NCBI GenBank assembly: GCA_944386835.1 | Contig: CALXCQ010000004.1 | Location: 1-50,348 of the forward strand | Direction of reading: 5' to 3' | Source: an uncultured Oscillospiraceae bacterium | GTDB lineage: Bacteria > Bacillota > Clostridia > Oscillospirales > Oscillospiraceae | Length of the DNA: 50,348 bases | Shown: piece by piece, positions 1 through 8,617 of the stretch | Numbering within the stretch: position 1 is the stretch's first letter | Layout: each line of letters opens with the position of its first letter | Notes under the pieces: model-generated | What the model was told of the DNA's origin: nothing | Database searches by the model: none | Seen by the model: only the letters and a program-made list of their open reading frames with translations | Made by a program: the position numbers and the translations under genes

Positions 1-14
1 AAATATGGAAATTA

Positions 15-911
15 TTAGAAATTTTCTTTCATAGCTTTTTCTATAGAGTCAAAACTACCATCCAATCCAATTGCACCTTTTTGGACAAGTTCCAAGTCAC
101 CCGGAGAGCCATCTGCATATAAAAACACTTTACTCCAACCGTGTTTCAAATTTTCAATTGTGCCAGACCAGGTTCCGCCCTTCCGCCAATGTGTTTGCAC
201 AACAAAAACGCGGTCTCCCAAACAGTGAATTATACGGTTACGGGCATGTGCTCTGGCTGCGGAAAACCCGATATCAAAACCATCCGTGGAACAAAAAAGT
301 ACCCTTTCCATATCCAGTTTTCTGCTTACAGAATCCTTCAACCGGTCTGGTACCACGCAAATTCCATTTCCCCCAGATGCAAGGCAGGCCTGGAAGGCAA
401 CGGTATCGGCACCTGCTGCGCCTCCAGACACCAGGGTAAACCCACATTTTGCCGCCATTTTTCCAACTTTTTCGGCAAAATCTCTGTGATCCGGTGTAAT
501 TTCTCGGGCCCCTACTACAGAAATTAAAGTTGTTTTCAAAAGCTGCCTATTTCCATATAAGAACAGTGCTGGTGGGCAGTACTCCTTCAGTTTCCTATGC
601 AATACCGCTGGATAATCGGCACTGATGCGAGTCATTGGCACAATATTCCACCTATCTGCCTGTTGCAAATACTGGTCTAACTCTTTTTCCCGGGAAATAA
701 GGTGGTAGATCCGCAAACTCTCCTCTTCAGAATAGCCAATTTCCATCAATTGCAGAGGCGTCAGTTCCTGGGAAGAAGCGGAAAAATGTCTCCCCAGTTC
801 TCGAACTTGCACCCCCAACTTGCGAAACTGGGCCACCGTCAAAGGTCGCGGTCCTTCTCGTTGTCGAAAATTACAGCAAAGCAACAGCATGCCTTTCTCT
901 TTTTCATCCAT
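15..911 (-). CDS. DprA/Smf-like DNA-processing protein (paralogue)
   Basis: About 299 aa with a DprA/Smf Rossmann (SLOG) fold: the core opens with SVVGAREIT, followed by SGGAAGADT and ARAHARNRII, which match the nucleotide-binding and late-fold motifs of the family. Canonical DprA loads RecA on incoming single-stranded DNA. Here the usual SG-ARGID motif is replaced by SGGAAGAD, and no clear C-terminal winged helix follows, so it may be a divergent paralogue rather than the competence protein. The ATG at 911 is chosen because the helicase stop TAA is followed directly by GG and this ATG, implying translational coupling; an in-frame GTG at 926 is the alternative. Family assignment is firm, exact role is not. 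Confidence 0.75.
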   Translation of the reverse strand: MDEKEKGMLLLCCNFRQREGPRPLTVAQFRKLGVQVRELGRHFSASSQELTPLQLMEIGYSEEESLRIYHLISREKELDQYLQQADRWNIVPMTRISADYPAVLHRKLKEYCPPALFLYGNRQLLKTTLISVVGAREITPDHRDFAEKVGKMAAKCGFTLVSGGAAGADTVAFQACLASGGNGICVVPDRLKDSVSRKLDMERVLFCSTDGFDIGFSAARAHARNRIIHCLGDRVFVVQTHWRKGGTWSGTIENLKHGWSKVFLYADGSPGDLELVQKGAIGLDGSFDSIEKAMKENF

Positions 912-913
912 CC

Positions 914-2098
914 TTATCGATACCACCGTTTTGTAGAGACCTTTCTGGGCTCCTCTTTCACAAACTTCCCGTCCGGCGTAATGGTCATCGCTTGTATCGT
1001 ATAGTGGGAATATTTGGCGATTTCATCTAATTTCGCCTTTTCCGGGAACGTTCCTAAAATGCTCCAGGCTACCCCCTTCTTCTTCGCCCGCCCAGTCCTT
1101 CCAATTCTGTGGATATAGTATTCGTTTTCCTCCGGAACATCATAATTGATAACGCAATCTACATCTTCTACATCGATACCACGGGAAGCTATATCCGTTG
1201 CAACCAGGACCGTCAATTTTCCATCCCGAAATGCCTGCATATTCTTTTCCCTTTGCTGCTGTTTAATATCTCCATGAATACACTCTGTCAAAATGCCAGC
1301 CCTCTGAAAATCGTCGCAAAGGCGCTGACACATAACTTTTGTATTACAAAAAACAATGACCCGTTCCAATTTTTCTGTTTGAATCAACCGCAATGCCGTC
1401 TCCATTTTAGCAAAGGGCGATACCATAATGGAATACTGATCGATATCCGGCCTGTTTTCCTGGTCCGCCGGTACTGTGATTTCCACTTCATCTCTTTGAT
1501 ACATCCAACTGACTGTCATCACTTCCTGGGAAATCGTTGCGGAAAACAATCCCAGATTCTTTCTATTTTTTGTCTTTTCTACAATTTTTGTCACTTCCTG
1601 GAAAAAGCCCATGTCCAGCATCCTGTCAGCCTCATCCAGAATTATAGTCTGTATTTTGTCAAACCTTAATAAGTGACGATTATACAAGTCAATCAAACGA
1701 CCAGGTGTTGCTACAACAATTTGCGGCTTTTTCTTCAAACTCTTTATTTGCGTGTCAATTTTCTGGCCACCATAGACCACGGTGACCCGAACATTGGCAT
1801 AATATGTCAGAAGGCTACGTAATTCATCACAAATCTGAATTGCTAACTCCCGGGTAGGCGCCAAGATCAGTCCCTGTAATTCCTGGCTGTCCGGATCTAC
1901 ATGCTGTATCATAGGAATCCCAAAAGCAAATGTTTTTCCCGTTCCTGTAGGAGCTTTTGCCAAAACATCTTTCCACTGCAAGAGCGGTGGTATGGCTTCC
2001 TCCTGAATGCGGGTAGGGTAACCATAGCCCTTATTTTCCAATGCACGCAACAGCTCTTCCGAAATTCCCAATTCCTGAAACGTAATATTCTTTTCCAT
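914..2098 (-). CDS. DEAD-box ATP-dependent RNA helicase
   Basis: 394 aa superfamily 2 RNA helicase. Visible motifs in order: Q motif YPTRIQEEAIP (about 27-37), Walker A APTGTGKT (49-56), PTREL, DEAD in LDEADRMLD, SAT in FSATIS, and the C-terminal-lobe arginine motif HRIGRTGRA. Both RecA-like lobes are complete, and only a short basic tail (ending KRWYR) follows, so there is no long RNA-binding extension as in DbpA or CshA. Likely cytoplasmic role is RNA remodelling in ribosome assembly, decay or cold adaptation. It is the first gene of a two-gene unit with the DprA-like gene. A TTGCGG-17-TAGAAT promoter lies upstream. Confidence 0.92.
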   Translation of the reverse strand: MEKNITFQELGISEELLRALENKGYGYPTRIQEEAIPPLLQWKDVLAKAPTGTGKTFAFGIPMIQHVDPDSQELQGLILAPTRELAIQICDELRSLLTYYANVRVTVVYGGQKIDTQIKSLKKKPQIVVATPGRLIDLYNRHLLRFDKIQTIILDEADRMLDMGFFQEVTKIVEKTKNRKNLGLFSATISQEVMTVSWMYQRDEVEITVPADQENRPDIDQYSIMVSPFAKMETALRLIQTEKLERVIVFCNTKVMCQRLCDDFQRAGILTECIHGDIKQQQREKNMQAFRDGKLTVLVATDIASRGIDVEDVDCVINYDVPEENEYYIHRIGRTGRAKKKGVAWSILGTFPEKAKLDEIAKYSHYTIQAMTITPDGKFVKEEPRKVSTKRWYR

Positions 2099-2137
2099 AC
2101 CTATCTGTTACCTTTCCCGATCATGAAACTCCCTTGT

Positions 2138-2166
2138 ATTCTAACAAATTTTCTATATTCCCGCAA
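2138..2166 (-). promoter_or_regulatory. Predicted sigma-A promoter of the helicase/dprA-like unit
   Basis: On the minus strand TTGCGG (2166-2161) is separated by 17 bases from TAGAAT (2143-2138), about 40 bases before the helicase ATG. Good spacing, one strong box each side. Confidence 0.6.
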
Positions 2167-2187
2167 CCATCCTTCTCCATATCAGGA

Positions 2188-2216
2188 TTGCGCACTGTTC
2201 AGAAACATGGTATAAT
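2188..2216 (+). promoter_or_regulatory. Predicted sigma-A promoter of thyA-folA
   Basis: TTGCGC (2188-2193), 17-base spacer, perfect TATAAT (2211-2216), 32 bases before the thyA ATG. It is back to back with the helicase promoter. Confidence 0.7.
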
Positions 2217-2248
2217 TTCTTTATCTTGTCAAAGTTAGGGGAATTTAT

Positions 2249-3079
2249 ATGAGTAAGGCCGATCAAATTTACCGGGAAACCTGTCAGGAAATCCTAAATC
2301 ACGGCGTTTGGGATACAGACAGAGATGTCCGTCCCCACTGGGAAGACGGTGCACCGGCCCATACCATTAAAAAATTTGGAATCGTAAATCGATACAATTT
2401 ACAAGAAGAGTTTCCCATTATGACTTTGCGCCGTACCTATTACAAATCTTGTATTGATGAACTGTTATGGATTTGGCAGAAGAAATCAAATCGTGTCTGT
2501 GATTTGGCAAGTCATGTGTGGGATGCCTGGGCTTTTGAAGATGGTACAATCGGGAAAGCTTACGGGTATCAATTAGGAGTCAAGCATCAATACGCAGAGG
2601 GAATGTTTGACCAAGTAGATCGTGTTTTGTTCGACTTAAAAAACAATCCTACCAGTCGCAGAATTCTGACAAACCTTTATAATTTTGAAGATTTGCATGC
2701 CATGGGGCTGTATCCCTGTGCCTATTCCATGACCTTCAATGTCAGCGGGAATACTTTAAATGCAATCTTAAATCAGCGTTCTCAAGATATGCTCACGGCT
2801 AACAACTGGAATGTGGTGCAGTATGCTGTTTTGGTACATATGATGGCTCAAGTGTCCGGGCTTCAAGCTGGCGAGCTGGTCCATGTCATTGCGGATGCAC
2901 ATATCTATGATCGTCATATACCTTTGGTAGAAAAGATGCTCAAAAACCAACAATATGAAGCGCCTAAATTTTCTATAGATCCTTCCATTACGGATTTTTA
3001 TCAATTTACTGTAGATAGTTTCCGCCTGGAAAATTATCAATACGCGCAATTTGATGAAAAAATACCAGTTGCGATTTAA
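2249..3079 (+). CDS. thyA: Thymidylate synthase ThyA
   Basis: 276 aa, the normal length for ThyA, which methylates dUMP to dTMP using methylene-tetrahydrofolate and releases dihydrofolate. The nucleophile is Cys157 in LYPCAYSMTFN, followed by the dUMP-phosphate motif NQRSQD (175-180) and the downstream NNWNVVQYA and HIYDRHI blocks. The start is supported by AGGGGA seven bases upstream. folA begins 14 bases after the stop, the classic thyA-folA pairing in which DHFR recycles the dihydrofolate made here. Assignment is secure. Confidence 0.97.
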   Translation: MSKADQIYRETCQEILNHGVWDTDRDVRPHWEDGAPAHTIKKFGIVNRYNLQEEFPIMTLRRTYYKSCIDELLWIWQKKSNRVCDLASHVWDAWAFEDGTIGKAYGYQLGVKHQYAEGMFDQVDRVLFDLKNNPTSRRILTNLYNFEDLHAMGLYPCAYSMTFNVSGNTLNAILNQRSQDMLTANNWNVVQYAVLVHMMAQVSGLQAGELVHVIADAHIYDRHIPLVEKMLKNQQYEAPKFSIDPSITDFYQFTVDSFRLENYQYAQFDEKIPVAI

Positions 3080-3093
3080 GTGAGAGGATTTCT

Positions 3094-3597
3094 ATGAATT
3101 GTATTGTCAATGTGAGTGAAAACTGGGGCATCGGAAAAGACGGACAACTTCTCTTCTCTATTTCGGCAGACTTAAAGCGATTTCGTCAGCTGACTCTTGG
3201 AAAAACTGTGATTCTCGGTCGAAAAACTCTCGCTACATTCCCTGGGGAGAAGCCATTACCGGGCAGAACAAACTTAGTTCTCAGTCGGCAACCAAATTTT
3301 CAGGCAGACAATGCAGTTATCTTCCACAGTTTTCCAGAACTTGCTCTCTTTCTGCATGCATACCCCACGGAGGAGCTGTGGGTAATCGGAGGGGCCAGCG
3401 TCTATGAGAGGATGCTCCCCTATTGCTCTCACGCTTTTATAACCAAAACCTTTTGTGAAGTAGATGCCGACAGTTTTTTCCCGAACCTGGATGCCTTGCC
3501 CCAATGGCATTTCGTCTCAGAATCACCAAAAATGGAAGAGGGAAATCTAGTCTTTCGATACCTGGAGTATCATAACGATTCCCCCTGCACATTTTAA
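3094..3597 (+). CDS. folA: Dihydrofolate reductase
   Basis: 167 aa DHFR that reduces dihydrofolate to tetrahydrofolate with NADPH. Family landmarks are GIGKDGQLLF near residues 12-21 (Met20-loop region), an acidic active-site residue in SADLKRF, the NADPH-binding GKTVILGRKT block and WVIGGASVYE near residue 105. A GAGAGG ribosome site precedes the ATG, and the gene is cotranscribed with thyA. It ends before a GC-rich hairpin at 3626-3655. Confidence 0.95.
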   Translation: MNCIVNVSENWGIGKDGQLLFSISADLKRFRQLTLGKTVILGRKTLATFPGEKPLPGRTNLVLSRQPNFQADNAVIFHSFPELALFLHAYPTEELWVIGGASVYERMLPYCSHAFITKTFCEVDADSFFPNLDALPQWHFVSESPKMEEGNLVFRYLEYHNDSPCTF

Positions 3598-3625
3598 GAT
3601 TGCGGTCTGTTTGAATCAAAGATAC

Positions 3626-3655
3626 CTGTGCCGGGGCCTTTGGGCTCCGGCACAG
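3626..3655 (+). terminator. GC-rich hairpin after folA
   Basis: CTGTGCCGG pairs with CCGGCACAG and extends inward through a G-U pair to a small loop, about 13 bp in all. No T-run follows, so it may be a weak or 3'-protective terminator. Confidence 0.5.
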
Positions 3656-3954
3656 TATATATGTGGCATCCTGCGGCTTTTTCCCATTGATAACGTCTGC
3701 AAATTCCTTTTTAAAAATGCTGGCACGAAAAGTAAGGAAGGGAGTCTGCTCATTATGAGGCGTTCGCCATGAATATATGGACACTTGTTCAGATGCTCTC
3801 TATGGGGACAAAAGCATGTTACGCAGCAGTAAAGCGTGTGGCGGAAACATTTTTATGTTCTTCCTGTGAGTTCTCTTTTACAGGATATCGCAACCTATCC
3901 TGACACCATAAATCTGAATTGGTAAAGCGCTCCCAAAGAAAGGAGTTTTAGAAC
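3656..3954. other. Gap between folA and the pseudouridine synthase
   Basis: About 300 bases with no recognised gene. The only reading of note is a 44-codon frame (3769-3903), listed separately. No clear promoter with both boxes and no conserved RNA motif was seen. Confidence 0.5.
3769..3903 (+). CDS. Doubtful 44-aa small ORF
   Basis: ATG at 3769 opens a 44-codon frame (starts MNIWTLVQML, ends GYRNLS). Its ATG overlaps, as ATGA, the stop of a five-codon frame (MRRSP) at 3755 that has a good AAGGAAGGGAG site. That arrangement would permit translational coupling, but there is no recognisable family, and frames this short occur by chance. Reported only as a candidate. Confidence 0.15.
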   Translation: MNIWTLVQMLSMGTKACYAAVKRVAETFLCSSCEFSFTGYRNLS

Positions 3955-4647
3955 ATGGAAATTCTCTATGAAGATAACCACCTTTTGGTATGTCTAAAGC
4001 CGGTGGGTATACTCTGTGAAAACGCTCCCAGTCCGGAAGTCTCCATGCTGGGGCTGCTGCAAAAACAGTTAGCACTCCCGGAAACACAAAGTTTTTTGTT
4101 TCCGGTTCATCGCCTAGATCAGGCTGTAGGGGGAGTCATGGTTTTTGCCAAGACAAAAGCTTCTGCCGCCCAACTTAGCCATGCCATTCAGGAGGACTCC
4201 TTTCGAAAAGAGTATTTCGCCATTGTGCAAGGCAAAGTATCCCCGGAAGAGGGAACTTTGCAAGATTATTTGTACCGAGATCCTGCACACAACAAGACTT
4301 ACTGTGTAAAGCGTTTGCGCAAAGGCGTGAGAACTGCTTCGCTTCACTACCAGGTTTTGTCTGCCATACAGGAGCCCGCTGTTTTGACATGGCTAAAAAT
4401 ACAACTACATACCGGTAGGACCCACCAAATCCGCGCCCAGTTTGCATCCCGGCGCCTGCCTTTATGGGGCGACAAGAAATACGGAGCGCGAAATTGTAAG
4501 GGGCAAATTGCGCTCTGGTCTTATGGCTTGGCATTTCCACACCCTGTCACCGGAAATCTCCTTACTTTTTATCAGAAACCGCCTGCACAAGAGCCTTGGA
4601 ATTATTTCCCAATGTACAAGGAGATGCCGCAATGTGGAACTATCTGA
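3955..4647 (+). CDS. RluA-family pseudouridine synthase
   Basis: 230 aa RluA/RsuA-type enzyme that isomerises uridine to pseudouridine in rRNA or tRNA. The catalytic aspartate is Asp55 in HRLDQAVGG, followed by the FRKEYFAIVQG strand and the uridine-binding KIQLHTGRTHQIRAQFA block. The protein starts directly in the catalytic domain, so there is no N-terminal S4 RNA-binding domain, as in the short RluA subclass. A strong AAAGGAG site precedes the ATG. The 3' end overlaps the next gene by 16 bases, implying coupled translation. The target RNA cannot be read from sequence. Confidence 0.9.
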   Translation: MEILYEDNHLLVCLKPVGILCENAPSPEVSMLGLLQKQLALPETQSFLFPVHRLDQAVGGVMVFAKTKASAAQLSHAIQEDSFRKEYFAIVQGKVSPEEGTLQDYLYRDPAHNKTYCVKRLRKGVRTASLHYQVLSAIQEPAVLTWLKIQLHTGRTHQIRAQFASRRLPLWGDKKYGARNCKGQIALWSYGLAFPHPVTGNLLTFYQKPPAQEPWNYFPMYKEMPQCGTI

Positions 4648-5657
4648 AAACCGTAGAAAAACCCATTGTTTTATATGGGATGGGAAATGGAGCAGACAAA
4701 ATTCTCAATCAGCTAAATTTACTTCAGATTCCGGTTGCCGGCGTTTTCGCCAGTGATGAGTTTGTTCGGGGCCAATCCTTCCATGGTTACCCTGTTCTCA
4801 CTTATGCACAAGCTAAAAAACAATTTGGAGAAATGGTAATTTTAGTATGTTTTGGCTCCCAACGCCCGGAAGTATTGGCCCGTTTAAAGGCGCTTAGTCT
4901 GGAGCAGGAGCTCTATGCTCCTGACGTTCCCGTAGTGGGAGAAACGATATTTAACTGGTCCTATTGCCAATCTCATCTCTCCCAGCTTGAACAAGTCTAT
5001 CACGCTTTGGCTGATGAACTCTCCCGTATTACCTTTCTCGATATTTTACAGTATAAACTTACCGGAAAAATTTCCTCTCTGTTTCACTGTGAGACACCTG
5101 CTTCAGAAGTCTATTCCACTTTTTTCCAGCTGGGCTCACAGGAGGTTTATTTAGACTTGGGGGCATACACCGGGGATACTATCGCAGATTTTTGTCGTCA
5201 CGTTTCCAATTATAGCGCAATCTATGCAGTAGAGCCTGACCGTAAAAATTTTCAAAAATTACTTCGTAATACCCAATTTTTATCCAACTGCCATTGTTTT
5301 CAGATGGGAATCCACAGACATCCTGGTCAAATGCAGTTCTCCAGTAAAGGCGGAAGGCAATCTGCAATTGGAAATAAGGGTACAACCATTTCTGTTGACA
5401 GCGTAGATCATCTGTTTCAAGGGATTCCCTTTACTTATATAAAAATGGACATTGAGGGGCAGGAATCCGCTGCCATTTCCGGAGCTCAGGAGACGATTTC
5501 CCGACTGAAGCCCAAACTGCTTATTTCTGCCTATCACCGCACGGAAGATTTGTTTACCTTGCCTTTACAAATCCTATCTTTGCGAGCAGACTACAAAGTC
5601 TATCTACGCCATCACCCCTATGTTCCATGCTGGGACACAAATTATTACTTTGTTTAA
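4632..5657 (+). CDS. FkbM-type SAM methyltransferase with N-terminal Rossmann domain
   Basis: About 341 aa. The C-terminal half is an FkbM-type methyltransferase: VYLDLGAYTGDT is the SAM-binding motif I, AVEPD is motif II, and YIKMDIEGQE is the acidic post-motif typical of FkbM. The N-terminal half begins PIVLYGMGNGADKIL, a separate nucleotide-binding-like Rossmann segment often seen before FkbM domains in surface-glycan enzymes. Start at 4632 is chosen because AAGGAG lies upstream inside the RluA-like gene. A sugar or glycan O-methylation role is inferred from the family; the substrate is unknown, and no other glycan genes are nearby. Confidence 0.8.
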   Translation: MWNYLKTVEKPIVLYGMGNGADKILNQLNLLQIPVAGVFASDEFVRGQSFHGYPVLTYAQAKKQFGEMVILVCFGSQRPEVLARLKALSLEQELYAPDVPVVGETIFNWSYCQSHLSQLEQVYHALADELSRITFLDILQYKLTGKISSLFHCETPASEVYSTFFQLGSQEVYLDLGAYTGDTIADFCRHVSNYSAIYAVEPDRKNFQKLLRNTQFLSNCHCFQMGIHRHPGQMQFSSKGGRQSAIGNKGTTISVDSVDHLFQGIPFTYIKMDIEGQESAAISGAQETISRLKPKLLISAYHRTEDLFTLPLQILSLRADYKVYLRHHPYVPCWDTNYYFV

Positions 5658-5702
5658 GCGGTTCGTAAATTTCTTTTTCCCAATAAATGCACCTTATATT
5701 GC

Positions 5703-5731
5703 TTGCAAATAGGAAAAAGAACAAGTATAAT
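5703..5731 (+). promoter_or_regulatory. Predicted sigma-A promoter of the MATE gene
   Basis: TTGCAA (5703-5708), 17-base spacer, TATAAT (5726-5731), 49 bases before the MATE ATG. Confidence 0.7.
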
Positions 5732-5780
5732 AGTTCTGTTTCGTATATTTTTGTATGTGTGAGGATTGTAGATAAGGAAT

Positions 5781-7172
5781 ATGGAAAACAAACAAGTTAA
5801 GGAAAACAAAATGGGCACCATGCCCGTCGGAAGACTTCTGGCCACAATGGCTACGCCTATGATACTGTCAATGTTGGTACAAGCTATGTATAATGTAGTC
5901 GACAGTATCTATGTCTCCCGTGTCAGCGAAAATGCTCTGACGGCAGTATCTCTGGCATTCCCACTTCAAAATCTCATAATCGCAGTATCCTGCGGTCTTG
6001 CGGTAGGTGTAAATTCTCTTTTATCTCGCAGCCTAGGTAGTAAAGATTACGCCGAAGTACAAAATTCTGCCCGTAATGGTATCTTTTTATCCCTGATTGG
6101 CACTATCTGCTTTGTATTGTTCGGCATTTTCGGATCTCGGGCTTTTTTTGTCACCCAAACTGATATTCCCGAAATTGTAGAATATGGAACTGCCTATATT
6201 CAAATCTGTACCATTGCCTCATTTGGTATTTTCGGCGAAGTTATGTTTGAGCGAATCCTTCAAGCTACAGGAAGGACAATCTACACATTGTTTACACAAG
6301 GAATTGGCGCCATATTGAACATTATTTTGGATCCCATTTTCATCTTCGGATGGCTAGGAATGCCCGAAATGGGGGTCGCAGGCGCTGCTTTAGCCACTGT
6401 AATAGGACAAATCGCTGCATTTCTTTTGGCAATTTATTTTAATCTGAAAAAGAATTCTGACGTCAAACTCTCTTTCCACAAATTCCGTCCGTCCTGGGCT
6501 ACCATTAAACCCATCCTTGTGGTTGGCCTTCCTTCCATGGTGATGATGGCAATTGGTTCTGTTATGACTTACGGAATGAATCAGATTCTTTTACGCTTTA
6601 CTTCTACAGCCGTGGCCGTCTTCGGCGTGTATTTTAAATTGCAAAGTTTTATCTTTATGCCCGTTTTTGGCTTGAATAATGGTATGGTTCCCATTATTGC
6701 CTATAATTATGGTGCCTGTTACAAAGAACGTATTACTAAAACCATTCGAATCAGTATTGCAACCGCCATTGTATTTATGCTTATTGGTTTTGCAACTTTC
6801 CAGCTATGCCCCCAAGTTTTACTTGGATTTTTTGATGCATCAGATGCCATGTTGGAAATTGGCGCCTATGCGTTGCGAGTGATTAGCCTCTCTTTCTTGT
6901 TGGCAGGCTTTTCTGTCGTAGCCGGTTCTGTTTTCCAGGCTCTTGGCAATGGCCTTTTCAGTTTGATTATTTCAGTTGCCCGTCAGTTGATCGTGCTGCT
7001 TCCTGTAGCCTACTTACTTTCGCTGACTGGTAATCTGCATCTGGTATGGTTCTCCTTCCCCATTGCAGAGCTAATATCCGTGCTTCTCTCAGCTCTTTTC
7101 ATGGGTCGTATCTATCGCACAAAAATTAAACCTTTGGAACTGCAGAGTGCACCTGCTCCCATACCGGAATAA
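5781..7172 (+). CDS. MATE-family multidrug/Na+ exporter
   Basis: 463 aa integral membrane protein of the MATE family, with about 12 hydrophobic segments and two homologous halves. The first half opens ATMATPMILSMLVQAMYNVVDSI, shown here as the conserved MVQAMYNVVD-like block, and the second carries GLPSMVMMAIGSVMTYGMN. Members export cationic drugs or metabolites against a Na+ or H+ gradient across the cytoplasmic membrane. It stands alone between its own promoter and a perfect terminator, and has no neighbouring regulator. The substrate is unknown. Confidence 0.92.
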   Translation: MENKQVKENKMGTMPVGRLLATMATPMILSMLVQAMYNVVDSIYVSRVSENALTAVSLAFPLQNLIIAVSCGLAVGVNSLLSRSLGSKDYAEVQNSARNGIFLSLIGTICFVLFGIFGSRAFFVTQTDIPEIVEYGTAYIQICTIASFGIFGEVMFERILQATGRTIYTLFTQGIGAILNIILDPIFIFGWLGMPEMGVAGAALATVIGQIAAFLLAIYFNLKKNSDVKLSFHKFRPSWATIKPILVVGLPSMVMMAIGSVMTYGMNQILLRFTSTAVAVFGVYFKLQSFIFMPVFGLNNGMVPIIAYNYGACYKERITKTIRISIATAIVFMLIGFATFQLCPQVLLGFFDASDAMLEIGAYALRVISLSFLLAGFSVVAGSVFQALGNGLFSLIISVARQLIVLLPVAYLLSLTGNLHLVWFSFPIAELISVLLSALFMGRIYRTKIKPLELQSAPAPIPE

Positions 7173-7184
7173 AAATCTGTTCAA

Positions 7185-7221
7185 AAAATCAGCTGGTTAT
7201 CTTGTATAACCAGCTGATTTT
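7185..7221 (+). terminator. Perfect terminator after the MATE gene
   Basis: A 16-bp perfect stem (7185-7200 with 7206-7221) around a CTTGT loop. The A-rich 5' arm and T-rich 3' arm allow action in both directions. Confidence 0.85.
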
Positions 7222-7595
7222 ACATTCTGTCTCTCACGTTTACTTCCTATCTCCGTAAACAGAGAATACTCATTTTTCACCAAAGAAAACATAGGGGCCC
7301 GATATATCCTTCAAATTTCTACCAAAGTACTCGATTTTCCGCTATTACCTAAAAACTTCTTACACTTCTTACAAATTGTACCTGCAGAGACACTGCCGCC
7401 CGACCACATAAAAATGTGTGTAAACGGTTGCGTTTTCCAATCCAGAAACTATACAGAACTCCGCGAATGAAAACTGTCAAGATTTGTTTTCTCCCTGAGC
7501 TGACTGGAAATTTTCCCGGTTTCTTCTTGTTTTTTTTAACATTTTGACATATACTTAGGGTTATTAAATCAAAAAGAATCGAGGTATTGATTGCT
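7222..7595 (+). promoter_or_regulatory. Non-coding region upstream of asnA
   Basis: About 370 bases without a supported gene. A TTGACA at about 7545 is the best -35 candidate, but no good -10 lies at the right distance. No T-box core (GGTGG-ACCGCG) was found, so asnA is not under the same control as asnB. A long T-run lies at about 7531-7538. Confidence 0.35.
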
Positions 7596-8603
7596 ATGAG
7601 CAAGGTCTACATCCCTGTTGATTATCAAACGCCCTTGTCCATCTATGAAATGCAGCGGGCCATTGAGTTCATCAAAAGTAATTTTCAGATGAACTTGGGA
7701 AACGCCTTAAATTTACGCCGGGTTTCTGCTCCCCTTTTCGTAGATGAGAATTCAGGACTTAATGATAATCTAAACGGTGTAGAACGCCCTGTCTCTTTTG
7801 ATATTCCCGATGTAAAAGCCAATGGACAAGTTGTACATTCTCTCGCGAAGTGGAAACGTCTGGCATTAAAGCGATACTGTTTCCGTGAGGGAAAAGGTCT
7901 TTTTACAGATATGAATGCCATCCGGCGGGATGAAGAACTGGATAATCTTCACTCTATTTATGTAGATCAGTGGGACTGGGAAAAGGTTATCAGCCCTGAA
8001 GATCGAAATTTAAATTATTTAAAAGCAACAGTCCGCTCGATTGTAGGCGCTATCTGTGAAACTTCTGACGCCCTGCAAATTGCCTTCCCAAGTTTGCACA
8101 CCCGGATTTGTCGTGATGTCTATTTTGTGACCTCACAAGAGTTGGAAGACCGCTATCCACAGCTGACCCCCAAAGAACGGGAAGATGCAATCTGTAAGGA
8201 GCATAAGACTGTTTTTTTGATGCAGATCGGAAAATATTTAAAGTCCGGACAACGCCATGACGGACGTGCGCCTGACTATGATGATTGGGAACTCAACGGT
8301 GACATTCTGTTCTGGAATGACGTCTTAGGCCGGAGTTTTGAAATTTCATCTATGGGGATTCGTGTCGATGCCCAATCCCTGGATCGGCAATTGACAATTG
8401 CCAACTGTAACGACCGCAGAACTTTGCCGTTTCATACCATGCTCTTAAACGGAGAGCTTCCCCTGACTATAGGCGGTGGTATCGGCCAAAGTCGCCTATG
8501 TATGCTGTTAATTGGGACTTGTCATATTGGAGAAGTTCAAGTCAGTCTCTGGGATGAAGAAACCTATAAAGCCTGCGAAAAGGCAAATATTATGATTCTG
8601 TAG
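7596..8603 (+). CDS. asnA: Aspartate--ammonia ligase AsnA
   Basis: 335 aa class II-synthetase-like enzyme that makes asparagine from aspartate, ammonia and ATP. Characteristic blocks are [47 protein letters not shown] and SSMGIRVD near the C-terminus. Start at 7596 has GAGGT ten bases upstream; an in-frame TTG nine bases earlier is too close to that site. asnS starts 14 bases after the stop, so asparagine is made and charged from one transcript. This enzyme uses free ammonia, in contrast to the glutamine-dependent AsnB at 48-49.6 kb. Confidence 0.96.
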   Translation: MSKVYIPVDYQTPLSIYEMQRAIEFIKSNFQMNLGNALNLRRVSAPLFVDENSGLNDNLNGVERPVSFDIPDVKANGQVVHSLAKWKRLALKRYCFREGKGLFTDMNAIRRDEELDNLHSIYVDQWDWEKVISPEDRNLNYLKATVRSIVGAICETSDALQIAFPSLHTRICRDVYFVTSQELEDRYPQLTPKEREDAICKEHKTVFLMQIGKYLKSGQRHDGRAPDYDDWELNGDILFWNDVLGRSFEISSMGIRVDAQSLDRQLTIANCNDRRTLPFHTMLLNGELPLTIGGGIGQSRLCMLLIGTCHIGEVQVSLWDEETYKACEKANIMIL

Positions 8604-8617
8604 CAGAGGTGGTACCC

